From Burkholderiales bacterium (GTDB taxonomy: Bacteria > Pseudomonadota > Gammaproteobacteria > Burkholderiales > Burkholderiaceae_E), in assembly GCA_003818495.1 (NCBI GenBank), contig RPRK01000014.1, forward strand, positions 1-47,556: DNA of 47,556 nt, read 5' to 3'. Below are positions 16,645-26,145 of the stretch, one piece after another; the first letter of the stretch is position 1, and every line of letters begins with the position of its first letter. The translations under genes and the position numbers were made by a program. The notes under the pieces were generated by a model. It worked only from the letters and a program-made list of their open reading frames with translations. It was not told the DNA's origin and made no database searches.

Positions 16645-18156
16645 CTACAGCGTCTTGCGCTGTGCGACCGGCGGGATCTGGAGCGCCTCGCGGTACTTCG
16701 CGACCGTGCGGCGTGCGACGACGATGCCCTGCTCGCCGAGGACTTCGGCGATTCGGCTGTCTGATAGCGGGTTCTTGGGATCCTCCGCGGTGACGAGCTG
16801 CTTGAGCAGCGCCCTGATCGCGGTGCTGGAGGCGGCACCGCCGGTGTCGGTCGCCACGTGGCTCCCGAAGAAGTACTTCATCTCGAACGTGCCGAACGGG
16901 GTGTGCATGTACTTCTGTGTCGTCACGCGGGAAACCGTCGATTCGTGCAGGCCGAGTGCGTCCGCGATCTCGCGCAGCACCAGCGGCCTCATGGCGACCG
17001 CGCCGTGCGTGAAGAAGGCACGCTGCCGGTCGACGATCGCCTGCGCGACGCGCTGGATGGTGTCGAATCGCTGTTGGACATTCTTCACCAGCCAGCGCGC
17101 TTCCTGCAACTGGGACGACAGGCTGCTTCCCGGTCCGCCCCGGCTGCGCTTGAGGATCTGCGCATAGACGTCGTTGATGCGCAGCTTGGGCATCACGTCG
17201 GGATTGAGGGTCGCGGTCCAGCCGCCCTTGCCGCGGCGCACCATCACGTCGGGCACGACGTAGGCGGGCGGTTCGCCGGAGAAGCCGCTGGCCGGGCGGG
17301 GATTGAGGCTCTGGATCAGCGACTGGGCCGCGCGCAGCTCGTCGTCGTCGCAGCGCAGCACGCGCTTGAGGCGGGCGAAATCGCGGGCGCCGAGCAGTTC
17401 GAGGTACTGGTGCGCGATCGCGCCGGCCAGCTTCAGCGTCGACTCCGCCGGTCGGTCGACCGGCGGCAGGGCCGCGAGCTGCAGGAGCAGGCATTCCGGA
17501 ATGGAGCGCGCGCCGACGCCGGGCGGGTCGAAGCTCTGCAGCAGCCGCATCGCGCCCGACAGCTCCTCGGGTTCGATCTCGAGTTCGTCGGGCAGGGCCT
17601 CCATCAGTTCGTCGAGGCTCGCGCGCAGGTAGCCGTCGGCATCGAGCTCGTCGATCAGCAGGGTGACCAGCGCCTTGTCGCGCCGCGAGCCGCCGGTGCC
17701 CGCGAGCTGGCGGAGCAGGTGCTCGCGCAGGGTATCGCCGGTGGAGGCGACCTGCGGGAACTCGCGTTCGTCGTCGTCCTGATCGCTGCGGGTGCCGCGC
17801 CCGTCGCCGCCCCACTCGAGCCCGTGGTCGGCGTAGTTGTCGTCGGACGGGCCGGATTCGCCGCGGTCGGCGCCGTCGTCGGGCACCTCGGCGCGCTCCG
17901 CGGCCGGCGGGGGCGGCGCGGCGACGTCGCCCTGCTCGATGCCGGGGCCGCTGTGGTCGACCGACCCGTTGGGCGAGATCCGCGCGCAGTCGGCGAGCGG
18001 ATCGTCGAGCCGCTCGAGCAGCGGGTTCTCGGCCAGGATCTGCTCGAGCTCCTGGTTGAGCTCGAGCGTCGACAGCTGCAGCAGCCGGATCGACTGCTGA
18101 AGCTGGGGCGTGAGGGCGAGCTGCTGTGAGAGCCTGAGCTGTAGGGACGGTTTCAT
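16645..18156 (-). CDS. rpoN: RNA polymerase sigma-54 factor
   Basis: The 503-residue protein has region I ([20 protein letters not shown] and LAENPLLE, the activator-interacting part), an acidic variable region II of about residues 60-140, the core-binding region III, and the RpoN box [10 protein letters not shown] at about 481-490 that reads the -24 element. RpoN needs an ATP-dependent enhancer-binding activator. It follows lptB on the same strand by 31 bases, and hpf follows, matching the conserved lptB-rpoN-hpf-ptsN order. No enhancer-binding protein gene is in the window, and I saw no convincing -24/-12 site. Confidence 0.97.
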   Translation of the reverse strand: MKPSLQLRLSQQLALTPQLQQSIRLLQLSTLELNQELEQILAENPLLERLDDPLADCARISPNGSVDHSGPGIEQGDVAAPPPPAAERAEVPDDGADRGESGPSDDNYADHGLEWGGDGRGTRSDQDDDEREFPQVASTGDTLREHLLRQLAGTGGSRRDKALVTLLIDELDADGYLRASLDELMEALPDELEIEPEELSGAMRLLQSFDPPGVGARSIPECLLLQLAALPPVDRPAESTLKLAGAIAHQYLELLGARDFARLKRVLRCDDDELRAAQSLIQSLNPRPASGFSGEPPAYVVPDVMVRRGKGGWTATLNPDVMPKLRINDVYAQILKRSRGGPGSSLSSQLQEARWLVKNVQQRFDTIQRVAQAIVDRQRAFFTHGAVAMRPLVLREIADALGLHESTVSRVTTQKYMHTPFGTFEMKYFFGSHVATDTGGAASSTAIRALLKQLVTAEDPKNPLSDSRIAEVLGEQGIVVARRTVAKYREALQIPPVAQRKTL

Positions 18157-18187
18157 CGACGGGGCCGAGGGCGGCCCGGCGATCCCG

Positions 18188-18985
18188 TCACATGCGGAAC
18201 TCTTCGCCGAGATAGGCCTTGCGAACGCGATCGTCCTGGATCACTTCGTCGGGCCGCCCGAAAGCAAGAACGATACCATCATTGATGATGTACGCGCGGT
18301 CGCAGATGCCGAGGGTTTCCCGCACGTTGTGATCGGTGATCAGCACGCCGATGGAGCGCTCCTTGAGGAAGCGCACGATCCGCTGGATCTCGATCACCGC
18401 GATCGGGTCGACCCCCGCGAACGGCTCGTCGAGCAGGATGAAGCGGGGCGAGGTCGCGAGGGCGCGGGCGATCTCGACGCGGCGCCGTTCGCCGCCCGAC
18501 AGCGACTGCGCCGGATTCGATCGCAGATGCGAGATCTGGAGCTCGTCGAGCAGCGCGTCCAGCCGGCGCTGAAGCTCCTGGCGGCCCAGCGGCCGGCCGT
18601 CCGCATCGACCTGCAGCTCGAGCACCGCGAGCACGTTCTCCTCGACGCTCAGCTTGCGGAAGACCGAGGCCTCCTGGGGCAGGTACGACAGCCCGCGGCG
18701 GGCCCGCTTGTGGATCGGCAGCCGGCTGATCGAGCGGCCGTCGAGCTCGATGGCGCCGCCGTCGGTGGGGACGAGGCCGGCGATCATGTAGAAGCAGGTG
18801 GTCTTGCCCGCGCCGTTGCGGCCGAGGAGCCCGACGACCTCGCCGCTGCTGACGTCGATCGAGACGTCCTTGACGACGGTCCGGCTGCCGTAGACCTTCA
18901 TCAGGTTGCGGGCGACCAGCCGGCTCGATCCGGGCGCGGCCGAAGCGGCCGCCGCCGCCGCGGCGGGCGACTCGTCCGCGCCCAT
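18188..18985 (-). CDS. lptB: LPS export ABC transporter ATPase LptB
   Basis: The 265-residue ATPase powers extraction of LPS from the inner membrane with LptF/LptG. It has Walker A GRNGAGKT (55-62), signature LSGGERRR, Walker B FILLDEP and the family motifs [20 protein letters not shown] and [13 protein letters not shown]. An Ala-rich N-terminal extension of about 20 residues precedes the usual start. ATG 18985 overlaps the lptA stop (TGATG), and no better start appears upstream. The gene is followed by rpoN. Confidence 0.96.
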   Translation of the reverse strand: MGADESPAAAAAAASAAPGSSRLVARNLMKVYGSRTVVKDVSIDVSSGEVVGLLGRNGAGKTTCFYMIAGLVPTDGGAIELDGRSISRLPIHKRARRGLSYLPQEASVFRKLSVEENVLAVLELQVDADGRPLGRQELQRRLDALLDELQISHLRSNPAQSLSGGERRRVEIARALATSPRFILLDEPFAGVDPIAVIEIQRIVRFLKERSIGVLITDHNVRETLGICDRAYIINDGIVLAFGRPDEVIQDDRVRKAYLGEEFRM

Positions 18986-19629
18986 CAGCGCGGCTCCGCC
19001 GGGCGCGGCGCGACGGCAGGCGCCGCCGGACGGGCGGGAGGCGTCGAAGGAGGCGCGGGCGACGGAGACGGCGCGGCCCCGTCGCCGAGCCGCGGCTGGA
19101 TCACCACCCGCACCCGTCCGCCCGCCACCGACGGTCCGGTGGCCGTGCCGCCCTCGACCTCGTACTGCTCCGTCCGGCTGTCGTAGACGATGACGGCGCC
19201 CTCGATCTCGTCGACGACCCGAGTGCCTTCGAGGCGACGGACCTTCGCGCGTCCGGTGAACCGCAGACGTTCCGTCTTGCCGTCGTAGTGGATCTCCTCG
19301 CCGTAGCCCTCGACCCACTCGTCGATGCCGTCGCGCTTCTGGCGAAAGCTCGCGAGCCGTCCGGTGGCCGTGCCGTACTGGTAACCCTCGGCGTCCTGCT
19401 GCAGCACCAGGCGGTCGCCCCGCAGCGTGATCGTGCCGCGGGTCAGCACCACGGCGCCGGAGAACACGTTGACCTGCTTGAGGTCGTCGTAGTTCATCCG
19501 GTCGGACTCGACGTTCGTGGGCTTGTAGCGATCGGCGCGCTCGGCGAGCGCGGCCGGCGCGCAGACGGCGAGCGCGAGCGCGACGCAGCGCGCGGCGAGG
19601 CGTGACGGCGGACCGGGGTGTCGGGTCAT
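18985..19629 (-). CDS. lptA: Periplasmic LPS transport protein LptA
   Basis: The 214-residue product has a cleavable signal peptide (to about ALAERAD), then an OstA-like beta-jellyroll with the characteristic [38 protein letters not shown] (shown here as two parts of one block), and a Pro/Ala-rich tail of about 50 residues. LptA forms the periplasmic bridge carrying LPS to the outer membrane. The ATG at 19629 lacks a Shine-Dalgarno; a run of seven C (minus strand) lies just upstream. It is flanked by lptC and lptB. Confidence 0.93.
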   Translation of the reverse strand: MTRHPGPPSRLAARCVALALAVCAPAALAERADRYKPTNVESDRMNYDDLKQVNVFSGAVVLTRGTITLRGDRLVLQQDAEGYQYGTATGRLASFRQKRDGIDEWVEGYGEEIHYDGKTERLRFTGRAKVRRLEGTRVVDEIEGAVIVYDSRTEQYEVEGGTATGPSVAGGRVRVVIQPRLGDGAAPSPSPAPPSTPPARPAAPAVAPRPAEPR

Positions 19630-19664
19630 CGGGGGGGAGGGTCTGGAACTCCGTCTGCGGCGGC

Positions 19665-20309
19665 TCAGCGGGCGCCGCCGGCGGGCGCTGACGCGCCCGA
19701 AGCCGGCGCGCCTGCGGGCGGAGCGGGCGGCGGCACGACCACGCGGACCTGCGAGTCTACCCGCAATTGCCGGGTCCGATTGTTCAACTCCATGCCGACG
19801 CCATTGAGCTGCTGACCGCCCTGGATGACCGCGACGGGCCAGTCGGTGCGCACGATGTCCTCGTCGGGGCGCACGACCGCGTACTCGGTCTCGACCTTCA
19901 TCGGGGCGGTCTTGTCGGTCGCGGCGCGGGTCACCACCACGTTGCCCGACAGCCGCGCCTCCTCCCCGCCCTGGATCAGGCGGCCGCGGTTGGCGGTGAT
20001 GGTGACGCGGGGGCGGGCCGGGTCGAGGCTCACCATGACCGGGTCCTCGAAGTCGGCGACGTCGTCCTGGGGGAAGTGCTGCAGCTGGCTCGCCTCGAGG
20101 CGGTAGGACGGATCGCCCTGCTCGTTCATCGTCAGCAGCGACATCCGCTCGACGAAATAGTCGGGGCGGTCGGGCGCGACGACGCGCGGCACGCGGCTGC
20201 GTTCCTCGCTTTCCGAGACCTGCGCCAGATAGAAGGTGACCAGTCCGAGGGTGCCGAGCAGCACCACCGACACCACCGCGGCGATCCGATCGAGCGAGCG
20301 GGCCTTCAT
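19665..20309 (-). CDS. lptC: LPS export protein LptC
   Basis: The 214-residue bitopic inner-membrane protein has one N-terminal transmembrane helix ([22 protein letters not shown]) and a periplasmic beta-jellyroll with [15 protein letters not shown] and a C-terminal Pro/Ala/Gly-rich tail. LptC docks LptB2FG to LptA. The ATG at 20309 places the helix close to the N terminus. It lies 25 bases after kdsC and 35 bases before lptA, in the usual order. Confidence 0.92.
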   Translation of the reverse strand: MKARSLDRIAAVVSVVLLGTLGLVTFYLAQVSESEERSRVPRVVAPDRPDYFVERMSLLTMNEQGDPSYRLEASQLQHFPQDDVADFEDPVMVSLDPARPRVTITANRGRLIQGGEEARLSGNVVVTRAATDKTAPMKVETEYAVVRPDEDIVRTDWPVAVIQGGQQLNGVGMELNNRTRQLRVDSQVRVVVPPPAPPAGAPASGASAPAGGAR

Positions 20310-20334
20310 CTCGGGTGTCCGGTCGCGGTGCGGG

Positions 20335-20874
20335 TCAGGCGACGCGGCCGTCGAAACGCCCGAGCATCGCGTCGAGGCGGCCCTGGGTCCGCAGCAGGTG
20401 CTCGGCCAGCTCGCGGGCCGCGCCGCCGCCGGCCGGCGCGGTCGCGGTCCAGTGGGCGACCCGCCGCACCTCGGGCGCCGCATCGGGCACCGCGGCCGCG
20501 AAGCCGACCGCCATCATCGCGGGCAGATCGGGCCAGTCGTCGCCCATGAAGCCGGCCTGGGCGGGCGCGATGCCCGCCTGCGCGCACAGCTCCCGCATCG
20601 CCGCTGCCTTGTCGCCGACACCCTGGAGCACGGTGTCGATCCGCAGCTCGCGGGCCCGCTGCTCGACGATCGCCGAACTGCGACCGGTGACCAGGGCGAC
20701 CCGGATGCCGGCTTCGCGAAGCAGCACCAGGCCCATCCCGTCCCGCACCGAGAAGCGCTTGAACGCCTCGCCCGAGGGGCCGATCTGCAGGCCGCCGTCG
20801 GTCAGCGTGCCATCGACGTCGAAGGCCATCAGCCGCACCGCCGCGGCGCGTTCGAGCGCGGTGGCGGCGCTCAT
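20335..20874 (-). CDS. kdsC: 3-deoxy-D-manno-octulosonate 8-phosphate phosphatase
   Basis: The 179-residue HAD-family phosphatase makes free Kdo for LPS core synthesis. Motif I DVDGTLTDG contains the nucleophile Asp19 and Asp21; further motifs are LVTGRSS and GFMGDDWPDLPAM. No cap domain is present, as in KdsC. The ATG overlaps the kdsD stop as ATGA, so translation is coupled with the preceding gene of the same pathway. Confidence 0.95.
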   Translation of the reverse strand: MSAATALERAAAVRLMAFDVDGTLTDGGLQIGPSGEAFKRFSVRDGMGLVLLREAGIRVALVTGRSSAIVEQRARELRIDTVLQGVGDKAAAMRELCAQAGIAPAQAGFMGDDWPDLPAMMAVGFAAAVPDAAPEVRRVAHWTATAPAGGGAARELAEHLLRTQGRLDAMLGRFDGRVA

Positions 20875-21869
20875 ACGACGCGCGCCGTCAGCAGGTCGTG
20901 GATGTTCAGCGCGCCGACCATGCGCCGGTCGGCGTCGAGCACCAGCAGCTGGCCGATGCGGCGTTCCTCCATCCGGCGCACCGCCTCGACCGCGAGCGAC
21001 TCGGCGCCGATGGCGGCGGGCGAGCGCGTCATCACGTCGTCGACGCTCAGGCCACCGATGTCCGTGGTGCGCTCGAGCAGCCGCCGCAGGTCGCCGTCGG
21101 TGAAGATGCCGGCGACACGGCCCGCCGGATCGATCACGGCGGTCATGCCCATCCGCTTGCGGGTGACCTCGAGGATCGCGGCGGGCAGCGGCGCGCCGAG
21201 CGGTACCGATGGCAGCGCGTCGCCGCTGCGCATCACGTCGGAGACCCGGGTCAGCAGCTTGCGGCCGAGCGAGCCGCCGGGATGCGAGCGGGCGAAGTCG
21301 TTGGCGTCGAAGCCGCGCGCATCCAGCAGCGCGACGGCGAGGGCGTCGCCGAGCGCCAGCGCCGCCGTCGTGCTGGCGGTGGGGGCCAGGTTCAGCGGGC
21401 AGGCCTCCTTGTCGACGCCGGCATCGAGGTGGGCGTCGGCCTCGCGCGCGAGCGGCGAGGCGGCGTCGCCCGTCATGGCGATCAGCTTCGCGCCCTGGCG
21501 CTTGACCGGAACGATGATCGCGAGCAGCTCCTCGGTGCGGCCCGAGTTCGACAGCGCGACGAAGACGTCGTCGCGGGTGACCATGCCGAGGTCGCCGTGG
21601 CTGGCCTCGGCCGGATGCACGAAGAACGCCGGCGTGCCGGTCGAGGCGAGGGTGGCGGCGAGCTTGCGGGCGACGTGCCCCGACTTGCCGATGCCGCTCA
21701 CCACGACGCGTCCGCGGCAGGCGAGGATGAGCCTGCAGGCCTCGACGAATCCGCTCCCGATGCGCGCCCCGAGCGCGCCGACCGCGTCGGCCTCGATGCG
21801 GAGGACCTCGCGGGCCTGCGCGACGAGACGGTCCGCATCGGCCGGCGTGGCTACAATCGGGTCGGTCAT
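20871..21869 (-). CDS. kdsD: Arabinose-5-phosphate isomerase
   Basis: The 332-residue enzyme converts ribulose 5-phosphate to arabinose 5-phosphate, the first committed Kdo precursor. It has an SIS domain (VVVSGIGKSGHVARKLAATLASTGTPAFF region, HGDLGM, SNSGRTEE) followed by a pair of CBS domains from about residue 210 (VSDVMRSGD, GIFTDGDLRR, VDDVMTRSP). The true N terminus MTDPIVATP is at 21869. It is divergent from the Kef-type gene with 84 bases between starts. The -10 hexamer TATACT is placed so that the mRNA would be leaderless. Confidence 0.96.
   Translation of the reverse strand: MTDPIVATPADADRLVAQAREVLRIEADAVGALGARIGSGFVEACRLILACRGRVVVSGIGKSGHVARKLAATLASTGTPAFFVHPAEASHGDLGMVTRDDVFVALSNSGRTEELLAIIVPVKRQGAKLIAMTGDAASPLAREADAHLDAGVDKEACPLNLAPTASTTAALALGDALAVALLDARGFDANDFARSHPGGSLGRKLLTRVSDVMRSGDALPSVPLGAPLPAAILEVTRKRMGMTAVIDPAGRVAGIFTDGDLRRLLERTTDIGGLSVDDVMTRSPAAIGAESLAVEAVRRMEERRIGQLLVLDADRRMVGALNIHDLLTARVV
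21852..21857 (+). promoter_or_regulatory. Predicted -10 element for the Kef-type antiporter gene
   Basis: TACAAT at 21852-21857 lies inside the first codons of kdsD and predicts a plus-strand start near 21864, a 90-base leader. The -35 is weak. It faces the kdsD promoter so closely that the two predicted transcripts overlap at their 5' ends. Confidence 0.35.
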
Positions 21870-21875
21870 CGGTCG

Positions 21876-21881
21876 AGTATA
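21876..21881 (-). promoter_or_regulatory. Predicted -10 element of kdsD
   Basis: On the minus strand TATACT (21881-21876) matches the sigma-70 -10 at five of six positions. The last base is seven positions from the A of the kdsD ATG at 21869, so the start site would coincide with the start codon. No convincing -35 is visible. Confidence 0.45.
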
Positions 21882-21953
21882 GCGTGCCGTCCCGGCCCGA
21901 CCCGATGCCCCGCCCCTGCCGGAAATCCCCTCCATGCCCGCCTCGCGACGCCG

Positions 21954-23969
21954 ATGCTGACGGCCCTCGAAGTCACGCTGCTGCTGCTCGCCGCGAGCAT
22001 CGTCGCGGTGCTGCTGCTGCGCGGGCTGGGCATGCCGGCGCTGGTCGCCTACCTGCTCGTGGGCGTCGTGCTCGGGCCGTACGCGGGCAATCTCGCGGCC
22101 AACACGGCGGCGGTGCACATCCTCGCCGAACTCGGCGTCGTCTTCCTGATGTTCACGCTGGGCCTGGAGTTCAACCTCTCGAAGCTCTCGGCGATGCGCC
22201 GCTTCGTGTTCGGCCTGGGCTCGGCGCAGGTCTTCGCGACCATCGGTGCCGTCATGCTCGTGGCGGTGGCGTTGCCCGCCGCGTGGCTGGCCTGGGCGCT
22301 GCCGGGCGGTCTCGACTGGCGTGGTGCGCTGGTGCTGGGCAGCGCCGTCGCGATGTCCTCGACCGCATTGGTGAGCAAGCTGCTCGCCGAGCGGCATGCG
22401 CTCGAGACCGAGCACGGCCGGCGGGTCTTCGCGGTCCTCCTCTTCCAGGACCTGGCCCTGATCCCGCTGCTGATCGTGATCCCGGCGCTCGGCGGCGGGC
22501 AGTCCGACTGGTGGATGCCGGTCGGATTCGCGCTCGCGAAGGCCGCGCTGCTGCTGGTCGTGCTGCTGCGGTTCGGCCCGCCGCTGATGCACCACTGGTT
22601 CCTGCGGGTCGCGCGCCAGCGCTCGCACGAGCTGTTCACGCTGAACATCCTGCTGGCGGCGCTGTTCTTCGCCTGGCTCACCAAGAAGGCCGGCCTGTCG
22701 ATGGAGCTGGGGGCCTTCGTCGCCGGCATGCTGATCTCCGAGACCGAGTACCGGCACCAGGTCGAGGAGGACATCAAGCCCTTCCGCGACATCCTGCTCG
22801 GCCTGTTCTTCATCACCATCGGCATGAAGCTCGACGTAGGCGTCGTGCTGCAGTCCTGGCCGCTGGTGCTCGCCTGCACGACCCTGCCGATCCTGCTGAA
22901 GTTCGGGGTGGTCGTCGCGATCTCGCGGGCGATGGGCGACAGCGCCCCGATCGCGATCCGTACCGGCGTCTGGCTCGCCCAGGCGGGCGAGTTCGCGTTC
23001 GTGCTGCTGGCGCTGGCCGCGGATTCGAGGCTGCTGCCGCCCGACATGCTGCAGCCGATGCTCGCCGCGATGCTGCTGTCGATGCTGGCGAGTCCGTGGC
23101 TGATCGGCCGCGCCGACTGGCTCGCGCTGCGAGTGTCGCAGCAGGAATGGCTGCAGCGATCGCTCCAGCTGCAGACCATCGCCGCCCGCAGCCTGTCGCG
23201 CGACCGGCACATCCTGATCTGCGGCTACGGACGCAGCGGCCAGAGCCTGGCGCACGTGCTGGAGGCCGAGCGGGTGCCGTTCGTCGCGCTCGACCTCGAC
23301 CCCGACCGGGTGCGCGAGGCCGCCTCGGCCGGCGAATCCGTGGTCTACGGCGACGCGACGCGGCGCGAGACGCTGCTGGCGGCCGGCGTGCACCGCGCCT
23401 CGGTGCTGGTGGTGACCTACAACGACACGCCCGCGGCCCTCAGGCTGCTGCGGCTGGTGCGCGAACTCGCCCCGCAGCTGCCCGTGGTGGTGCGAACCGC
23501 CACCGACACCGACCTCGAGCGGCTGCGCGAGGCCGGCGCGACCGAGGTCGTGCCCGAGGTGGTCGAGGGGAGCCTGATGCTGGCCTCGCACGCGCTCGCG
23601 CTCAACGGCGTGCCGCTGGCCCGCGTGCTGCGGCGGATCCGCTCGGTCCGCGAGAGCCGCTACAGCCTGCTGCGCGGCTATTTCCACGGCGCCGACGACC
23701 AGGAGACCGAGACCATCGAGGCCGACCACCTGCGGCTGCATGCGGTCACCGTGGCCGCGGGCGCGTCGGCGGTCGGCCAGCCCCTGTCCGAGCTGCCGCT
23801 CGAGGGCTGTTCGATCAGCGCGCTCGTCCGCGGCGGCCGGCGTCGGCTCGAGTGGCCGGCGGATCTCGCCCTCGAGGCCGGCGACACGCTGGTGCTGTCC
23901 GGGACGGTCGAACAGGTGAGCTCAGCCGAGAGCCGTCTGCTGCGCACGGGCACCGCGGGCCGTTCCTGA
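21954..23969 (+). CDS. Kef-type potassium/proton antiporter with TrkA domains
   Basis: The 671-residue protein has an N-terminal CPA2-family transporter domain of about 12 membrane segments (residues 1-390), then a Rossmann RCK/TrkA-N domain beginning [14 protein letters not shown] (near 418) and a TrkA-C domain at about 560-660. Members exchange K+ or Na+ for protons and are gated by nucleotides or glutathione adducts. Whether it is KefB- or KefC-like cannot be settled from sequence by eye. ATG 21954 is the only suitable in-frame start; its ribosome binding site is weak. It is divergent from kdsD. Confidence 0.92.
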   Translation: MLTALEVTLLLLAASIVAVLLLRGLGMPALVAYLLVGVVLGPYAGNLAANTAAVHILAELGVVFLMFTLGLEFNLSKLSAMRRFVFGLGSAQVFATIGAVMLVAVALPAAWLAWALPGGLDWRGALVLGSAVAMSSTALVSKLLAERHALETEHGRRVFAVLLFQDLALIPLLIVIPALGGGQSDWWMPVGFALAKAALLLVVLLRFGPPLMHHWFLRVARQRSHELFTLNILLAALFFAWLTKKAGLSMELGAFVAGMLISETEYRHQVEEDIKPFRDILLGLFFITIGMKLDVGVVLQSWPLVLACTTLPILLKFGVVVAISRAMGDSAPIAIRTGVWLAQAGEFAFVLLALAADSRLLPPDMLQPMLAAMLLSMLASPWLIGRADWLALRVSQQEWLQRSLQLQTIAARSLSRDRHILICGYGRSGQSLAHVLEAERVPFVALDLDPDRVREAASAGESVVYGDATRRETLLAAGVHRASVLVVTYNDTPAALRLLRLVRELAPQLPVVVRTATDTDLERLREAGATEVVPEVVEGSLMLASHALALNGVPLARVLRRIRSVRESRYSLLRGYFHGADDQETETIEADHLRLHAVTVAAGASAVGQPLSELPLEGCSISALVRGGRRRLEWPADLALEAGDTLVLSGTVEQVSSAESRLLRTGTAGRS

Positions 23970-23975
23970 CCGCCT

Positions 23976-23984
23976 TGCTACACT
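23976..23984 (+). promoter_or_regulatory. Predicted extended -10 promoter of the mla operon
   Basis: TGCTACACT is an extended -10 match (TGN then TACACT, four of six to consensus) just after the antiporter stop. It predicts a start near 23991, about 44 bases before the first TTG candidate of mlaF. No clear -35 is present, as expected for extended -10 sites. Confidence 0.4.
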
Positions 23985-24034
23985 CTGCCCGTTCCGACAC
24001 CAGGGCCGCCCCCAGCCAGCGGGCGGCCGCGTCA

Positions 24035-24856
24035 TTGCCCGCCGCCCCCTTGCCCGATACCCCGCCCTTCGTCTCGTTCGACGCACTGCACTTCGGCTAT
24101 GCCGGACGGCCGCTGCTGCGCGACGTGACGCTGCACGTGCCGCGCGGCGAGGTCGTCGCGCTGATGGGCGGCTCGGGCTCGGGCAAGACCACCCTGCTGA
24201 GGCTGCTCGGCGGCCAGCTGCGCGCCGACGCCGGCCGCGTGAGCTTCGACGGGCAGGACGTCGGCGCGCTCGGGCGCGATGCGCTCTACGCCCTGCGGCG
24301 CCGGATGGGCATGCTGTTCCAGTTCGGGGCGCTGTTCACGGACCTGTCGGTCTTCGAGAACGTCGCCTTTCCGCTGCGCGAGCACACCCGGCTGCCCGAG
24401 TCGATGATCCGCGACCTGGTGCTGATGAAGCTCGATGCCGTCGGCCTGCGGGGGGCGGCGGCGCTGATGCCCTCGCAGGTCTCGGGCGGCATGGCGCGCC
24501 GCGTCGCGCTCGCCCGCGCGATCGCCCTCGATCCGCCGCTGCTGATGTACGACGAGCCCTTCGCCGGCCTCGACCCGATCTCGCTCGGCACGATCGCGCA
24601 TCTGATCCGCGAGCTGAACGACGCGCTCGGCGCGACCTCGATCGTCGTGACCCACGACGTCCCCGAGACCTTCGCCATCGCCGATCGCGTCTACCTGCTC
24701 GGCGACGGCCGCATCGTGGCGGCCGGCACGCCCGACGAGCTGCGGGCCTCCGAGGACCCGTACGTCCTGCAGTTCCTGCACGGCTCGCGCGACGGCCCGG
24801 TGCAGTTCCATCGCCCGGCGCCCCCGATCGCCGAGGACCTGGGGCTGCCGCGGTGA
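24035..24856 (+). CDS. mlaF: Phospholipid transport ATPase MlaF
   Basis: MlaF energises the MlaFEDB complex that moves phospholipids between the inner membrane and MlaC. It has Walker A GGSGSGKT, the family motif [28 protein letters not shown], signature [14 protein letters not shown], Walker [14 protein letters not shown] and switch THD. No in-frame ATG or GTG precedes the domain, so translation probably starts at TTG 24035 or TTG 24050; the first gives 273 residues. Neither has a good Shine-Dalgarno. The stop overlaps the GTG of mlaE. Confidence 0.93.
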   Translation: MPAAPLPDTPPFVSFDALHFGYAGRPLLRDVTLHVPRGEVVALMGGSGSGKTTLLRLLGGQLRADAGRVSFDGQDVGALGRDALYALRRRMGMLFQFGALFTDLSVFENVAFPLREHTRLPESMIRDLVLMKLDAVGLRGAAALMPSQVSGGMARRVALARAIALDPPLLMYDEPFAGLDPISLGTIAHLIRELNDALGATSIVVTHDVPETFAIADRVYLLGDGRIVAAGTPDELRASEDPYVLQFLHGSRDGPVQFHRPAPPIAEDLGLPR

Positions 24857-25635
24857 CCGCGCTGCTCGCGGGCGTCGGCGCCTGGGTCCGCGACCGGGTG
24901 GCCGGGATCGGGCACGGCGCGCGCTTCTTCCTGCGCCTGCTCGCGCTGCTGCCCGGCGCGCTCGCCCGGCCTCGGCTGGTGATCGACCAGCTCCACTTCA
25001 TCGGCAACCGGTCGCTGTCGATCATCGCGGTCTCCGGCCTGTTCGTCGGCTTCGTGCTCGGGTTCCAGGGCTACTACATCCTGCAGCGCTACGGCTCGGC
25101 CGAGGCGCTCGGCCTGATGGTCGCGCTGTCGCTGCTGCGCGAGCTCGGGCCGGTGGTGGCGGCGCTGCTGTTCGCGGGGCGGGCGGGCACCTCGCTGACC
25201 GCCGAGATCGGCCTGATGAAGGCCGGCGAGCAGCTCTCGGCCATGGAGATGATGGCCGTCGACCCGATGTCCCGGGTGCTCGCCCCGCGCTTCGCGGCCG
25301 CCGTCATCGCCATGCCGGTGCTGGCGACGATCTTCTCGGCGGTCGGGGTGATCGGCGGCTGGGGCGTGGGCGTGCTGCTGATCGGCGTCGATCCGGGCGG
25401 CTTCTGGTCCCAGATGCAGGCCGGTGTCGAGGTGTTCCAGGACATCGGCAACGGCGTGATCAAGAGCGTGGTGTTCGGCTTCGTGTGCGCGTTCACCGCG
25501 CTGTACGTCGGGCACGAGGCGCAGCCGACGCCGGAGGGCGTGTCGCGGGCCACCACCACGACCGTGGTCGCCTCGTCGCTCGCGGTGCTCGGTTTCGACT
25601 TCATCCTCACCGCGCTGATGTTCGGCACCTCTTGA
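24853..25635 (+). CDS. mlaE: Phospholipid transport permease MlaE
   Basis: The 260-residue integral membrane protein is the permease of the Mla complex. It has an amphipathic N terminus, about five membrane segments, and the conserved block [29 protein letters not shown] plus [13 protein letters not shown] (two parts of the family signature). GTG 24853 overlaps the mlaF stop as GTGA, implying coupled translation. A ribosome binding site for a small ORF follows its stop. Confidence 0.95.
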   Translation: MTALLAGVGAWVRDRVAGIGHGARFFLRLLALLPGALARPRLVIDQLHFIGNRSLSIIAVSGLFVGFVLGFQGYYILQRYGSAEALGLMVALSLLRELGPVVAALLFAGRAGTSLTAEIGLMKAGEQLSAMEMMAVDPMSRVLAPRFAAAVIAMPVLATIFSAVGVIGGWGVGVLLIGVDPGGFWSQMQAGVEVFQDIGNGVIKSVVFGFVCAFTALYVGHEAQPTPEGVSRATTTTVVASSLAVLGFDFILTALMFGTS

Positions 25636-25645
25636 AGGAAGGACG

Positions 25646-25675
25646 ATGACCACAGACGACCGGGGATCCCGATGA
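25646..25675 (+). CDS. Possible 9-codon ORF coupled to mlaD
   Basis: ATG 25646 follows a strong Shine-Dalgarno (GAAGGAAGGAC) and opens a frame reading MTTDDRGSR. Its TGA at 25673-25675 overlaps the mlaD ATG at 25672 as ATGA. The strong site belongs to the tiny ORF rather than to mlaD, whose own site is weaker (GGGGA). The peptide may set mlaD expression by coupling; the product is too short to assign a function. Confidence 0.4.
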   Translation: MTTDDRGSR

Positions 25676-26145
25676 GCACCACTCGCCGCATCGACACCAT
25701 GGTGGGCGGCTTCGTGCTGCTGGGGCTGGCCGCGCTGCTGTTCCTGGCGCTCAAGGCGGGCAACCTCGGCAGCTTCACCGCCGGCGGCACCTATGCCACG
25801 CAGGCCAAGTTCGACAACATCGGCGGGCTGAAGGTGCGCGCGCCGGTCAAGAGCGCGGGCGTCGTCGTCGGCCGGGTGGCGGCCATCGGGTTCGACGACC
25901 AGGCCTACCAGGCCGTCGTGACGCTGTCGATCGACCAGCGCTTCAAGTTCCCGAAGGACAGCTCGGCCAAGATCCTGACGTCAGGCTTGCTCGGCGAGCA
26001 GTACATAGGACTGGAGGCCGGCGGCGACGTCGCGATGCTGGCCGCCGGCGACGTCATCCGGATGACGCAGTCGGCGATCGTCCTCGAGAACCTGATCGGG
26101 CAGTTCCTGTTCAGCAAGGCCGCCGAAGGAGAGAAGAAGCCGTGA
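25672..26145 (+). CDS. mlaD: Phospholipid-binding MCE protein MlaD
   Basis: The 157-residue protein has one N-terminal membrane helix (MVGGFVLLGLAALLFLAL) and a single MCE domain (YATQAKFDNIGGLKVRAPVK, SAGVVVGRV, SSAKILTSGLLGEQYIGLEAGG). MlaD forms a hexameric ring carrying lipid through the periplasmic side of the complex. The C-terminal extension seen in E. coli MlaD is short here. The start overlaps the stop of a 9-codon ORF, and the stop overlaps the GTG of mlaA. Confidence 0.95.
   Translation: MSTTRRIDTMVGGFVLLGLAALLFLALKAGNLGSFTAGGTYATQAKFDNIGGLKVRAPVKSAGVVVGRVAAIGFDDQAYQAVVTLSIDQRFKFPKDSSAKILTSGLLGEQYIGLEAGGDVAMLAAGDVIRMTQSAIVLENLIGQFLFSKAAEGEKKP

Noticed and set aside
20871-23741. 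956-codon minus-strand frame continuing kdsD upstream through the antiporter gene
   Set aside because: Only the last 332 residues form a recognised protein with a good N terminus; the rest is antisense to a clear membrane protein gene.
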